A DNA stretch of 64,000 nucleotides, taken from assembly GCA_002496565.1 (NCBI GenBank), contig DAKJ01000017.1, forward strand, positions 1 to 64,000. Reading direction: 5' to 3'. Made by a program: the position numbers and the translations under genes. Under the pieces are notes generated by a model. It did no database searches, was not told where the DNA came from, and was given only the letters and a program-made list of their open reading frames with translations. Positions 1-8,474 of this stretch are shown piece by piece; the first letter of the stretch is position 1; each line of letters begins with the position of its first letter. This DNA comes from Methanosarcina sp. UBA289. GTDB taxonomy: Archaea > Halobacteriota > Methanosarcinia > Methanosarcinales > Methanosarcinaceae.

Positions 1-240
1 AAATGCTCCTTAAGCTTAAAGAAAACCTAACAAAATTGGGTCACACCATAGATAAAATTGTTATCTACTCACCTCTTGTCGTTTTAAAGCAGGTACCAGC
101 AAGAGAAAATAGTAAAACTGCTGTAGTTCCGAGTTCCAAGATTTGCTGGGCTTTAAAAATGATTAAAAGTAAGAATCTATTAATAAATTTCTTAAGTATT
201 TTGCAACTACAGTTTAAAAAATTAATGGGGGAAATTTGCC
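1..240. other. Upstream region of the RND transporter, no convincing gene
   Basis: An 80-codon open frame runs through positions 3-245 on the plus strand, but it has no ribosome binding site, no recognisable domain and an atypical composition. It also overlaps the start of the next gene, so I treat it as non-coding. GGGGGAAA at 227-234 is the likely Shine-Dalgarno of the transporter. Confidence 0.5.
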
Positions 241-2604
241 ATTAAGAATTTTTTTGAAAAACTTGGAGTATTTATCCAGAATAATCGCATAACCATACTT
301 GTGGTCTTTTTCCTTCTGATCTTGTTATCAGTCCAAGGTGCACAGATGATCTACATGAAATCTGGGACAGATACCTTTGTCAGCAAAGATACCCAGGTGT
401 ATAAGGACTATGATCACCTTTACAAAAACTTATTTCAAACGGAATCTATTGTAGTGGTGGTGGAAGGAAATGACGTAAGGACAGTAGAGGTAATGCAAGC
501 TATTGATCGGCTTGACAAACAGCTTCAGCCTGTTAACGGGGTTAAAGAGATCATAAGTCCTGCATCTGTCATTAAGCAAATAAACTATAAAATGACAGGC
601 AGGTCCACTATTCCGGATAACGAGAAGGATATCAGGGCGATTGTTGACGGAAACCCCAGCATATTCGGAAAATTGATCCCTGACAATTACCACACGGCGG
701 TTTTTGTACAGTTTAATGGATCCACAACGGAAGACAAAAGAAAAGAGCTTATGTTGGCTACGCAAGAAGCTGTCGAACTTTCTGATTTTCCGCCTTCATA
801 CAAGCTCAAAGTAACAGGCGATCCTGCCTTTAAAATCCAGATGAACGATGCGGTGGGTTCAAGTATGGCACCCTTACTTGCGCTTGCTTGCGTTTTTATG
901 CTCATTGTGCTAATGATTGTTTTCGGGCATGTTCGCTGGAGATGGTTACCTTTACCCGTCGTTTTATTAGGCGTATTATATACTTTCGGCACCATGGGCT
1001 TTCTGGGAATTCCACTTACCATGGTTTCAATGGCAGCCTTTCCGGTATTAATAGGGCTTGGCATAGATTATGCAATTCAGTTCCATAACAGGATTGAGGA
1101 AGAACTGCACAAAGAAGGAAATAAATCTAATGCTATTGTAAGAACGATAAAACAAACAGGGCCCGCTGTACTCACAGCCCTTTTCATGACTTGTCTTGGT
1201 TTTATTTCCTTGTTTACATCTACAGTTCCAATGATTCAGGATTTTGGAAAACTTCTCCTGATTGGCGTACTAATGTGCTACCTTTCAGGTCTCTTTGTCG
1301 GTGTGATAACTGTTTCTCTCTTTGATGACATATCAGAAAAAGGGATACTAAAGAAATTTAAAGGGAAATTAATACCTCAAAAAACAAATGCAGAAAAAAT
1401 AACAAATGAAGAGAAAATATCTTCCAAGAAGCCAAAAGGTCGATTAATAGGAGATTCTATCAGAAAGCTTGTAGATATTACAATAAAGTATAACCTAATC
1501 GTTATCGGAATTGCACTTCTACTTTGCGTCGTAGGTCTCCATGCTGATGAGTCAGTTGGCATCCAAACTGATGTTTATAGTTTTGTTCCCCAGAACATGC
1601 CTTCTCTTGTAAATCTGTACCATCTGAAGAATTACATAGGTGGAACCGATGAACTTAATCTCATTATAAAAATTCACGATAATGCTGATCCTAATATTCT
1701 AAGATGGATAGACAAGTTCAGCGAACATGAGATCCAAAGAGACCACATATACAGTGCTTCAAGTATTGTAACTCTTGTAAAACAATACAATGGTGGCACA
1801 ATTCCTGATAGTAGCGACGAGATTGAGACTATCTATGAAAAAATTCCGGAGTCTGAGAAATCAAAATATCTTTACGGCAACAACATGCTTCTCCTAAATT
1901 TCAATATTGGAAATGCTGAGAGAGACATAAAGGCCGTTGGTGTTCAAGATTTAAAAAATAACGTAGAACAGGATATTAAGTGGATGCAGCCTCCTCCTGC
2001 TACTGCAATAACTATCACTGGAAGCTCAGTTGTCATGATTGAGGTTATAAGCGCTCTTACAAGCGGAAGAGTCGCAATGACCTACATTGGGCTTATCCTG
2101 ATATTGAGTGGTCTAATAGTAGTATACAGGGACTGGGTCAAAGCCCTTGTTCCGATTATCCCAATGTTTATGGTAACTGGCTGGTCAGGCCTAGTTATGA
2201 CTTATATGAAACTTGACTACACTCCCATGACTGCTACCCTGGGAGCACTGATTCTTGGAATTGGATGTGAATACTCAATCCTCATGATGGAAAGATACTT
2301 TGAAGAAAAAGGTGAAGGGGCCAGTCCTCTTGAAGCTATACATAAGACAGCTGAAAGTACTGGGGCTGCCCTTCTTGCCTCGGGAGCCACGGTTGTTTTC
2401 GGGTTTGCAGCTTTGATCGCATCTCCGTTTCCTATTATTAGTGACTTTGGGCTTGTGACAGTTATCGACATTGTGCTTGTCATGGTTTCAACCTTCACAG
2501 TATTCCCGCCCCTAATTATAGTACTGGACTCATGGAGGGAAAAGAAAAGAGGAACACGGGTGTTAGATGGAAAAGCAAATAAGATTCAGGGGGCTGAGCT
2601 CTAA
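241..2604 (+). CDS. RND superfamily transporter, HAE3/MMPL type
   Basis: This is an integral membrane efflux or export protein of the RND superfamily. It shows the duplicated RND plan: an N-terminal TM helix, a large extracytoplasmic loop, a TM block near residues 205-380, a cytoplasmic linker, then a second TM helix, loop and TM block to the C-terminus. GLGIDYAIQFHNR and GIGCEYSILMMER are the paired TM4 motifs, each with a buried acidic residue as expected for proton-driven members. The first standard start is GTG at 301, but the conserved first helix (NNRITILVVFFLLI) begins upstream. The frame is open back to 226, and ATT at 241 sits 9 nt after GGGGG, so I place the start there. TTG at 236 would fit if the 7-T run at 249-255 had lost one T. 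It overlaps the next gene by one base (TAATG), implying an operon with the two envelope proteins. Substrate unknown. Confidence 0.85.
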   Translation: MKNFFEKLGVFIQNNRITILVVFFLLILLSVQGAQMIYMKSGTDTFVSKDTQVYKDYDHLYKNLFQTESIVVVVEGNDVRTVEVMQAIDRLDKQLQPVNGVKEIISPASVIKQINYKMTGRSTIPDNEKDIRAIVDGNPSIFGKLIPDNYHTAVFVQFNGSTTEDKRKELMLATQEAVELSDFPPSYKLKVTGDPAFKIQMNDAVGSSMAPLLALACVFMLIVLMIVFGHVRWRWLPLPVVLLGVLYTFGTMGFLGIPLTMVSMAAFPVLIGLGIDYAIQFHNRIEEELHKEGNKSNAIVRTIKQTGPAVLTALFMTCLGFISLFTSTVPMIQDFGKLLLIGVLMCYLSGLFVGVITVSLFDDISEKGILKKFKGKLIPQKTNAEKITNEEKISSKKPKGRLIGDSIRKLVDITIKYNLIVIGIALLLCVVGLHADESVGIQTDVYSFVPQNMPSLVNLYHLKNYIGGTDELNLIIKIHDNADPNILRWIDKFSEHEIQRDHIYSASSIVTLVKQYNGGTIPDSSDEIETIYEKIPESEKSKYLYGNNMLLLNFNIGNAERDIKAVGVQDLKNNVEQDIKWMQPPPATAITITGSSVVMIEVISALTSGRVAMTYIGLILILSGLIVVYRDWVKALVPIIPMFMVTGWSGLVMTYMKLDYTPMTATLGALILGIGCEYSILMMERYFEEKGEGASPLEAIHKTAESTGAALLASGATVVFGFAALIASPFPIISDFGLVTVIDIVLVMVSTFTVFPPLIIVLDSWREKKRGTRVLDGKANKIQGAEL

Positions 2605-3752
2605 TGAATAAACCCAATAGTTACAGACCAAAGAAATTAGTAACAACATTTGTTTCAATTGCAGTTCTCCTTTCAGTCCTCTCAATAACTACTGTGTCTC
2701 CGGCTCTTGGAAGTGCCGATATAGGAGATTTCCTGATTCCGGGCAATGGGTACTCCGTGGACTATTATAGAAGCTATGGAGAACCAACCATTGAAGCCTC
2801 TGTGAGAGGAGATCCAGAATTAGAGAGGGGAGAGATTGCAGATATTCAGGTAATGCTTGTAAACAAAGGTATGGTTGAGGGCATGAAGCGGCTGAATGTA
2901 AATCAGAACCTTATCCCTGATTCCAAAGAAGAATTAATTGCTCAGGCCGAGATGAGTGCAGAAAAGAACTGCACAACAGCCAAAGGCATAAAAGCAAACC
3001 TGATCTCGGAATCTGATTACATCCATATCGAACCCACAACAACTCCCCAGATAGTAGATGAACTTAAAACTGGGTATATACAGCCTATCAAGTTTACAAT
3101 ACGCATTGATGACAACACCCCTGAAGGAGAGTATGAACTCAAGCTTCCGGTAACTTATCAATACCAGAACAATGTCAGAACGATTACTCCAAATGCTGTA
3201 GATATCGGACTAATCTCTGATTCTGTAGCATTCACACAGCAATATGTTACAAAAGAAGTTACCCTTCCTCTTCACATGTCCATTAAAAAAGAGCCGAGGT
3301 TTGAAGTAAGTAAGATCTCGGGCAGTCTGAAGCAGGGTTCAACAGGTTTGATTAATGTTACTTATACAAATCGTGGAGAGACTTCAGCCGAAGATGCTCA
3401 GGCCAAGATTGTTGTCATGAAACCCCTTAGCACCAGCAAGTCAACTGTCAGGCTCGGGACAATTGGCCCTGGAGAAAGCCAGACAGCTTCATTCAATATT
3501 GCGGCTGAATCCGGCGCAGTGGTGAAGAATTACAGTGTTGACAGTGAAGTGAAGTACATTGACGATGACGGGAAAACCAAGTTTTCCGATAACATAAAAT
3601 TGAATATTCCAATTGAAAAATCAGAATCCAGATTCAGCACAACTATGATAATTGGTTTATTACTAGCTCTTGTCTTTATTTACCAGATTATAACGGTGCT
3701 CCGGAACAGAAAAAATTACAGCAAAAATGAGTCAGGTGATGAGAATGATTAA
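2604..3752 (+). CDS. COG1361-like S-layer/envelope protein, membrane anchored
   Basis: This is a secreted cell-surface protein of 382 residues. The N-terminus is a signal peptide (hydrophobic stretch near residues 13-35, ending in SPALGS-like small residues). The body contains two beta-rich regions; the second, around residues 235-330, has the pattern of an archaeal CARDB/NEW3-like domain (LGTIGPGESQTASF). A C-terminal TM helix (TTMIIGLLLALVFIYQIITV) is followed by a basic tail, so the bulk faces outside. It starts inside the stop of the transporter and its own stop overlaps the next gene. I infer an accessory role with the RND transporter, such as an extracytoplasmic partner. Function is not established. 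Confidence 0.75.
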   Translation: MNKPNSYRPKKLVTTFVSIAVLLSVLSITTVSPALGSADIGDFLIPGNGYSVDYYRSYGEPTIEASVRGDPELERGEIADIQVMLVNKGMVEGMKRLNVNQNLIPDSKEELIAQAEMSAEKNCTTAKGIKANLISESDYIHIEPTTTPQIVDELKTGYIQPIKFTIRIDDNTPEGEYELKLPVTYQYQNNVRTITPNAVDIGLISDSVAFTQQYVTKEVTLPLHMSIKKEPRFEVSKISGSLKQGSTGLINVTYTNRGETSAEDAQAKIVVMKPLSTSKSTVRLGTIGPGESQTASFNIAAESGAVVKNYSVDSEVKYIDDDGKTKFSDNIKLNIPIEKSESRFSTTMIIGLLLALVFIYQIITVLRNRKNYSKNESGDEND

Positions 3753-4797
3753 AATAAAAAGTATCTCTGCTATTGCAACTCTTCTTATGTTATTGCTTGC
3801 AACAATGCCTGTACAGGCAGAGTTACCCAAAAATTTCGATTTCGGTGATAATTTTTATACCGTGTACGGAGGGCCAAGTTTAGAAGCAACTCCAATTGGA
3901 GATAATGAGTATTCCAGAGGAGATACTGTTACCCTGAATGTAGGACTTATGAACAAAGGAGTAGTTGAGGGCTTTAAATCAGAAAAAGATGCTGACACTC
4001 AAGTTAATACAGTGCTCCAGCAGGCGGAAATGAAATATGAATCCCAGGCTGTGACAGCTGTTGGTATTCTTGCAACTCTTACATCCGACAACCCGAATAT
4101 AAAGGTAAAATCAGGTCCTCAGGAAGCGGGCACCCTTCAGCAAGGAAAACAAAGCCAATCTCCAACACAATTCACTCTCAAAATTAGTAAAAACGCCCCT
4201 GCAGGTATATACCCTTTGAACCTGAATCTTTCATATAAATATCAGAGTAATACTCAGGTTAGCGGAGATGAATATGATGCTACTACAGGCCTTGTAACTA
4301 ACCAGGGTGTAGGTATTTGGTATGAGAATAAAACGCAGAACCAGACAATAATGGTCACGGTCAAAAAAGAACCTTACTTTGAGGTCACAAATGTAACAGG
4401 TGATCTGTACCCCGATGAAGGGGGAATGCTCTACGTAACTTACAAAAACACAGGTGAAGAACCTGCAAAGGATGCAACTGTAAGAGTAAGTGCCAGCGAC
4501 CCATTCAGCACAACCGATGATCAGGCATTCCTCGGCACCTTGAAACCTGGAGATAGTGCAGTTGCAGCTTTTGACATGTCTGTAGACAGTACTGCCACGC
4601 CGAAACCCTATTCTTTAGACAGTGAAATTCTCTATGAGGATACGGAAGGGCATAATCAGGTATCTGACAGTGTCAAAATCAACACTCAAGTCCTGGCTTC
4701 AAAAAGTGAACTTCCAGGATTTGAACTTGGAGCAGGTATTTCATTTGTGGCTCTTGCTGCCTGCTTTATTATGTTAAGAAAGAAGAAACAGGACTGA
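3739..4797 (+). CDS. COG1361-like surface protein with PGF-type C-terminal signal
   Basis: A paralogue of the preceding gene, 352 residues. Shared segments include the sequence around NKGVVEGFKSE, the aligned QAEMKYESQAVTAVGI and NAPAGIYPLNLNLSYKYQ, and the C-terminal LGTLKPGDSAVAAFDMSVDS. An N-terminal signal peptide ends at MPVQA before ELPKN. The C-terminus ends in LPGFELGAGISFVALA followed by a TM helix and RKKKQD, resembling the archaeal PGF-CTERM sorting signal, so it is probably processed and lipid-anchored. The ORF opens at 3727, but ATG 3739 or 3745 gives a better signal peptide. Either start lies inside the end of the upstream gene, consistent with translational coupling. Third and last gene of the transporter operon. 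Confidence 0.75.
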   Translation: MRMIKIKSISAIATLLMLLLATMPVQAELPKNFDFGDNFYTVYGGPSLEATPIGDNEYSRGDTVTLNVGLMNKGVVEGFKSEKDADTQVNTVLQQAEMKYESQAVTAVGILATLTSDNPNIKVKSGPQEAGTLQQGKQSQSPTQFTLKISKNAPAGIYPLNLNLSYKYQSNTQVSGDEYDATTGLVTNQGVGIWYENKTQNQTIMVTVKKEPYFEVTNVTGDLYPDEGGMLYVTYKNTGEEPAKDATVRVSASDPFSTTDDQAFLGTLKPGDSAVAAFDMSVDSTATPKPYSLDSEILYEDTEGHNQVSDSVKINTQVLASKSELPGFELGAGISFVALAACFIMLRKKKQD

Positions 4798-4935
4798 GAT
4801 TGAAGAGCTAAAAAAAGCTAATCACAAATAAATATTATGCAAAAATCTCACAAGTTTATAGAAATCAATATGGGGCTTATGCACTTGGGAAACAAAATCA
4901 AGTACGGCAATCACTGTTGATTAAAGTCACATTTC

Positions 4936-4970
4936 AGACAGTTAACGGTCTAAGACAGTTAACAGTCTAA
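4936..4970. promoter_or_regulatory. Tandem 17-bp direct repeats, candidate operator
   Basis: AGACAGTTAACGGTCTAA is repeated as AGACAGTTAACAGTCTAA with a period of 17 bp, sharing one base. Each copy is itself a dyad: AGAC and GTCT arms around GTTAAC. It lies 75-110 bp upstream of the lipoprotein gene, where an archaeal regulator could bind. The binding protein is unknown. Confidence 0.45.
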
Positions 4971-5044
4971 TGCTGTTGATTTTTCAGTTCAATTGCGTAA
5001 GTCCTACAATCTAAAAAAGGAAGAAAATATAAAAGGTAGTTGAA

Positions 5045-5398
5045 ATGGAAAAAAATTTGAAAATCATAGCAATGCTTCTTGTTATTGCTGCTGTTGTTTC
5101 TGCAGCCGGCTGTGCTGAAAAGACAAACACAGCAGAAAATCAAGCTCAGAACGCTTCAGGACAAGTAGCGCCTACACCTGCAGTAACATCTGAAGAAACA
5201 CCTGCATCAGCAGAAACTTCTGCAGAAACACCTACACCTGCAACACCTACAGTAACAACCGAAAATATAACAGAAAATACTACTGGAGATAATACAGCTC
5301 AAACTGTAACTCATATAAGTAATACTGTGCGCAAACGACAAATAGCAATGAATCACACATTGAGCTCCGGCACAGTCACAGTGAATAGCAACAAGTAA
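5045..5398 (+). CDS. Small Thr/Pro/Glu-rich lipoprotein
   Basis: A 117-residue exported protein. The N-terminus has a basic start, a hydrophobic core (IAMLLVIAAVVS) and a lipobox-like SAAGC with the cysteine at about residue 23, so it is predicted to be lipid-anchored on the outer face of the membrane. The rest is low-complexity, rich in T, P, A and E, and probably extended and O-glycosylated, ending in a basic stretch (NTVRKRQIAMNH). An AAAGGT ribosome binding site lies 8 nt before the ATG. There is no domain to name. A spacer with two direct repeats precedes it and a hairpin terminator follows, so it is probably monocistronic. Confidence 0.7.
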   Translation: MEKNLKIIAMLLVIAAVVSAAGCAEKTNTAENQAQNASGQVAPTPAVTSEETPASAETSAETPTPATPTVTTENITENTTGDNTAQTVTHISNTVRKRQIAMNHTLSSGTVTVNSNK

Positions 5399-5445
5399 AA
5401 AAACTGCTGTTTGAGTTACAACAATACCTCTAAAGAAATATGAAA

Positions 5446-5477
5446 ATAGCCTTTTAAAAAGGCTATACATTTTTTGG
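5446..5477 (+). terminator. Hairpin plus T-run after the lipoprotein gene
   Basis: ATAGCC and GGCTAT form a perfect stem, extended by TTTT/AAAA pairing, and CATTTTTT follows. It sits 48 bp after the lipoprotein stop and ahead of the UspA gene. Confidence 0.5.
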
Positions 5478-5538
5478 GAATAATTGAACTATTTCTGTCA
5501 ATCGATACTTTATACATGAAGCAAATGGAGAACAACAT

Positions 5539-5982
5539 ATGACCAGCGATTTTTTCCGAAGTATAGTGATTGCAACAGACGGATCCGAGAATACACAGAA
5601 GGCCATTTCTCACGGTATTAAGCTTGCAAAACTCAGCGGAGCCACGGTTCATGCTCTTCACGTCGTAGATACATTTTCCGTTACTCAAAGCTGGACCGCA
5701 GGAAAGGGAACAATGAACGAGATCCTGAGAGAGGATGGACTGAAAGCGATTTCTAAAGTTAAAAAATGCGGAGAGGCCTCAGGTGTAGAGGTAAGAGAGA
5801 TCCTTTTAGAAGGGCGCCCAAGTAATGAGATTATTGATTTCGCCGAGAATAATGATATTGACCTAATAGTAATGGGCACACTCGGAAAAACTGGACTCGA
5901 TAGGTTTCTAATGGGAAGCGTTGCAGAAAAAGTAGTAAGACAATCAAAAGTCCCAGTTCTCGTAGTCCGGAGTAAAGAATAA
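5539..5982 (+). CDS. Universal stress protein, UspA family
   Basis: A 147-residue single-domain cytoplasmic Usp, the normal length. The N-terminal strand SIVIATDGSENTQKA carries the conserved Asp, and the C-terminal nucleotide loop reads GTLGKTGLDRFLMGS, fitting G-2x-G-9x-G(S/T) of ATP-binding Usps, followed by VAEKVVRQSKVPVLVVR. Usps bind ATP and are linked to stress survival; the partner is unknown. ATG 5539 follows a GGAGAAC motif by about 8 nt. It has its own transcription unit between the terminator and a long spacer. Confidence 0.92.
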   Translation: MTSDFFRSIVIATDGSENTQKAISHGIKLAKLSGATVHALHVVDTFSVTQSWTAGKGTMNEILREDGLKAISKVKKCGEASGVEVREILLEGRPSNEIIDFAENNDIDLIVMGTLGKTGLDRFLMGSVAEKVVRQSKVPVLVVRSKE

Positions 5983-6195
5983 AGCTGAAACTTCCTATTT
6001 TACTTCGTAGATGTACATAGATGTAAATTTTATTCATTATTTATGGAGTATCCAATTTCATCATAGGCCGAGGTATCAACAGGCATTTCAAAGTCACTGC
6101 TAGCATATGGCAGTGTCTAGAATTTGCTGTAAATTTGAAGTCAAGTTTTTGAGTACTATGGAGAAAAATTAATCTTCCGATAGAGAATTTTCTAT

Positions 6196-6594
6196 TCAAT
6201 AACTTTTTGAGATTTGTGATTTTACAAAAAAATAGGCATGCTGCCCAGTATATGCAGTTAAAATTAGCATTGACAGGGCACAGACAAGAGCATCTATTCT
6301 GTCAGGTGACTTTTGATTTCCTGGAATCAAACACATCTGATCTTCCAGCTTAGGAAACGTTCCATAATGATGAACTCTGCCCTGCTCGTAAAATGCACTT
6401 ACAGGTTCTGCTTTCCTCTGCTTGCATGCTTTCTCCATTGTATACTTTATTTTAATCTATTGGCTGGTTTTCCACCAACGTTGCCTCTTTATGAGATTAG
6501 TCAGCCCTTTATCTATTTCGTCTTCTATACCACCCAAGATAGGTATCGCTTCCATTTCGATCTGCCATTTGTTAGGAACTTTTAATACCTCCAA
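6196..6594 (-). pseudogene. Remnant of a phage terminase large subunit (C-terminal end)
   Basis: On the minus strand, 6438 to 6196 encodes RKAEPVSAFYEQGRVHHYG, then FPKLEDQMC, then SPDRIDALVCAL. These are the hallmark blocks of the C-terminal nuclease part of phage large terminases (AEPVxALYEQGRVHH, LEDQM, SPDRxDALVWAL). Only about 80 of the usual 400-600 residues remain. Upstream in the same frame, after an in-frame TAG at 6457-6459, is a 45-codon stretch (VPNKWQIEMEAIP, then LIKRQRWWKTSQ) that looks coding but does not belong to the terminase core; I cannot name it. I read the pair as the scar of a deleted provirus. No capsid or portal genes are nearby. Confidence 0.65.
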
Positions 6595-6608
6595 AAAGAG
6601 AGACTATA

Positions 6609-6640
6609 TTTAATTTTACAAGTGTTTAATTTTACAAGTG
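6609..6640. repeat. Perfect 16-bp tandem duplication
   Basis: TTTAATTTTACAAGTG occurs twice head to tail. It lies in the AT-rich spacer 6595-6978, which otherwise shows only short TA-rich stretches and no gene. Confidence 0.6.
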
Positions 6641-6978
6641 TAGTAGTGTAATAGTCCCAATATTGCCTGGTATGAAACTTTAACCACTCTTATCTCTCGT
6701 ATTTAAATTCCAAGTTTGATTACACGCTCAACAGTTATTCGGTTTTACTACAACAGTCGGCTGTCTTAGGGTTGTCTTGAGTGATGTATTGAACAAGATT
6801 CAAAACCATGTTTCCTATCAAATTAAGTATGTACTATTATAATAATTTTTGGCGACATCGAATATTTAATTTTTATTTAAGTGTTATTATTAGCAAATAA
6901 AAACACTTATGTATTAAGTTTGAAAATGAATTAGGTAGAGTAAAATAAGTAAAGGCTATTTAGTAATTATTTTAGAGT

Positions 6979-7641
6979 TTATAACTTTCCGGCTATTAGT
7001 TCTGCAATATAAGGCTCAAAAGCTGCAGTTGAGCCACCTGAGCAACGTGCAATATAATAATCTGCAACAATACAGGCTTGTTGCTCGCGATTATACTCCT
7101 GAAAATGCTTTTTTGTCCCAAGCCTGTAGGCATATCCTTCACCTACCTGCGCATGAAACGCTTCAACAAGATATTGCGAACCTACGTGTTCCATCTGAGC
7201 GACATGAGCTAATTCGTGTATAAGCCATTTCATATCCGGGTTGCCTGCAGCCGTGTTAAGTTTTCTACTGAAATTAATTGTATGGAAGGTTGTAGTTCCC
7301 ATGCCTGAATACCCTTTTAGCTTCGCTCTCATCAAGGCAGTTAGTGAAGTTTCGTCGATACGCACCTTCCGGTAATTGATTCTGTTTCCAAATATGCTTC
7401 GAGCTTCCTGTTCTTCTATTATGGTAAGACTCCGTGTATCAAGCTTAACAATTTGCCACAAACGATCCATAAACTCAGGGAAGGCACAAACATCGAGAAT
7501 TTTTGAGATAATCAGGCCGACACATATTGTAAAGGATAACAGCATACATAGTATCGATTTGTAGAAACTTCCATCGTCCTGCCAGATAAGGATTCTGACG
7601 GCTTTCAAACAATCACCTGCATTATGAATTAATTTTTCCAA
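6979..7641 (-). CDS. Putative membrane-anchored zinc metallopeptidase (HELAH)
   Basis: A 220-residue protein. One N-terminal TM helix (SILCMLLSFTICVGLIISKIL, residues about 29-49) is followed by a domain with WLIHELAHVAQ near residue 140, an HExxH zinc-binding motif in the setting seen in DUF4157-like proteins of phage-tail and toxin loci. A downstream acidic helix (YLVEAFHAQVGEGYAYRLG) could supply the third ligand. The family is generally annotated as a putative peptidase; activity is rarely shown. Its start has no strong ribosome binding site. It stands alone between AT-rich spacers, next to the phage remnant, so transfer is possible. Confidence 0.6.
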   Translation of the reverse strand: MEKLIHNAGDCLKAVRILIWQDDGSFYKSILCMLLSFTICVGLIISKILDVCAFPEFMDRLWQIVKLDTRSLTIIEEQEARSIFGNRINYRKVRIDETSLTALMRAKLKGYSGMGTTTFHTINFSRKLNTAAGNPDMKWLIHELAHVAQMEHVGSQYLVEAFHAQVGEGYAYRLGTKKHFQEYNREQQACIVADYYIARCSGGSTAAFEPYIAELIAGKL

Positions 7642-8474
7642 GTCCCATGTTTTTATTCCTTGTTATACTCTGCATAATATCTAATAATATATAATAAAAG
7701 CCATAATAAGCATGAAGCTTTAAGAAAGACTTTCTTGAAAAGTCTTTCCTAATTAAACTTTCAGTACTCCATAATTTAAAAATAAGGGTTTACTATTCAA
7801 AATACTCAAAACCATCCCATAGCTTTTATTTTATATTTCACTATTAATACTTAAATATATCAGATTTTGATAAAGCAAATATGAGTAAAAAAGCAATACA
7901 TATCAAAAAATTTGATGTTTATTGTCATAAAAAGACTATGAAAGAAGAAGCAGTGAATACAAGCTAAGATTCAAAGTTAAAATAAGTGATGATTTGGAAA
8001 AGGCAAGTGATAGAAAAACCTTCACAGCTTCTAGGGAGTTGTCTGTCCTTAATATTGTTTTAACTTGTTCCATTAACACACACAATTATATTTATAAATA
8101 ATATTAAATAGCATTGAATACAATTATTAGATCTAATCAATATTTTATTACCATTTTGCTGAAGTTTAGCAAAGTGAGTGATTGGGTGGGTATTATAAAT
8201 TTATCGCTATTTAGTAACCACTTGGATATTAATCTACGGCTGACAGATAACTATATTCCACAAGTTCTCAGCCATATATTTTTCATTATAAGAAGAATAT
8301 GTAAGAGTAAATATATAGCTGTATTACCAGATCGAAATAATCCTTTTCGATATGTGTCATATAAATTTACATATAAACTATCTATTGTTATGGGGAATGA
8401 ACTTATGTAACCAAATAACTATATCGTAAGATCGAAAACGCTACTGAGTTACTTTGAGTTTGGGGGGATATTAA
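7642..8474. other. Long AT-rich intergenic region
   Basis: No convincing gene. A 98-codon plus-strand frame at 8114-8410 has no ribosome binding site and random-looking composition. The segment 8300-8470 probably holds the promoter of the glycosyltransferase operon; GGGGGGAT at about 8461-8468 is its ribosome binding site. Confidence 0.5.

Noticed and set aside
3..245. 80-codon ORF at the window start
   Set aside because: No ribosome binding site, no domain, and it overlaps the transporter's start signal.
8114..8410. 98-codon ORF upstream of the glycosyltransferase
   Set aside because: Random-looking composition in AT-rich DNA and no ribosome binding site.
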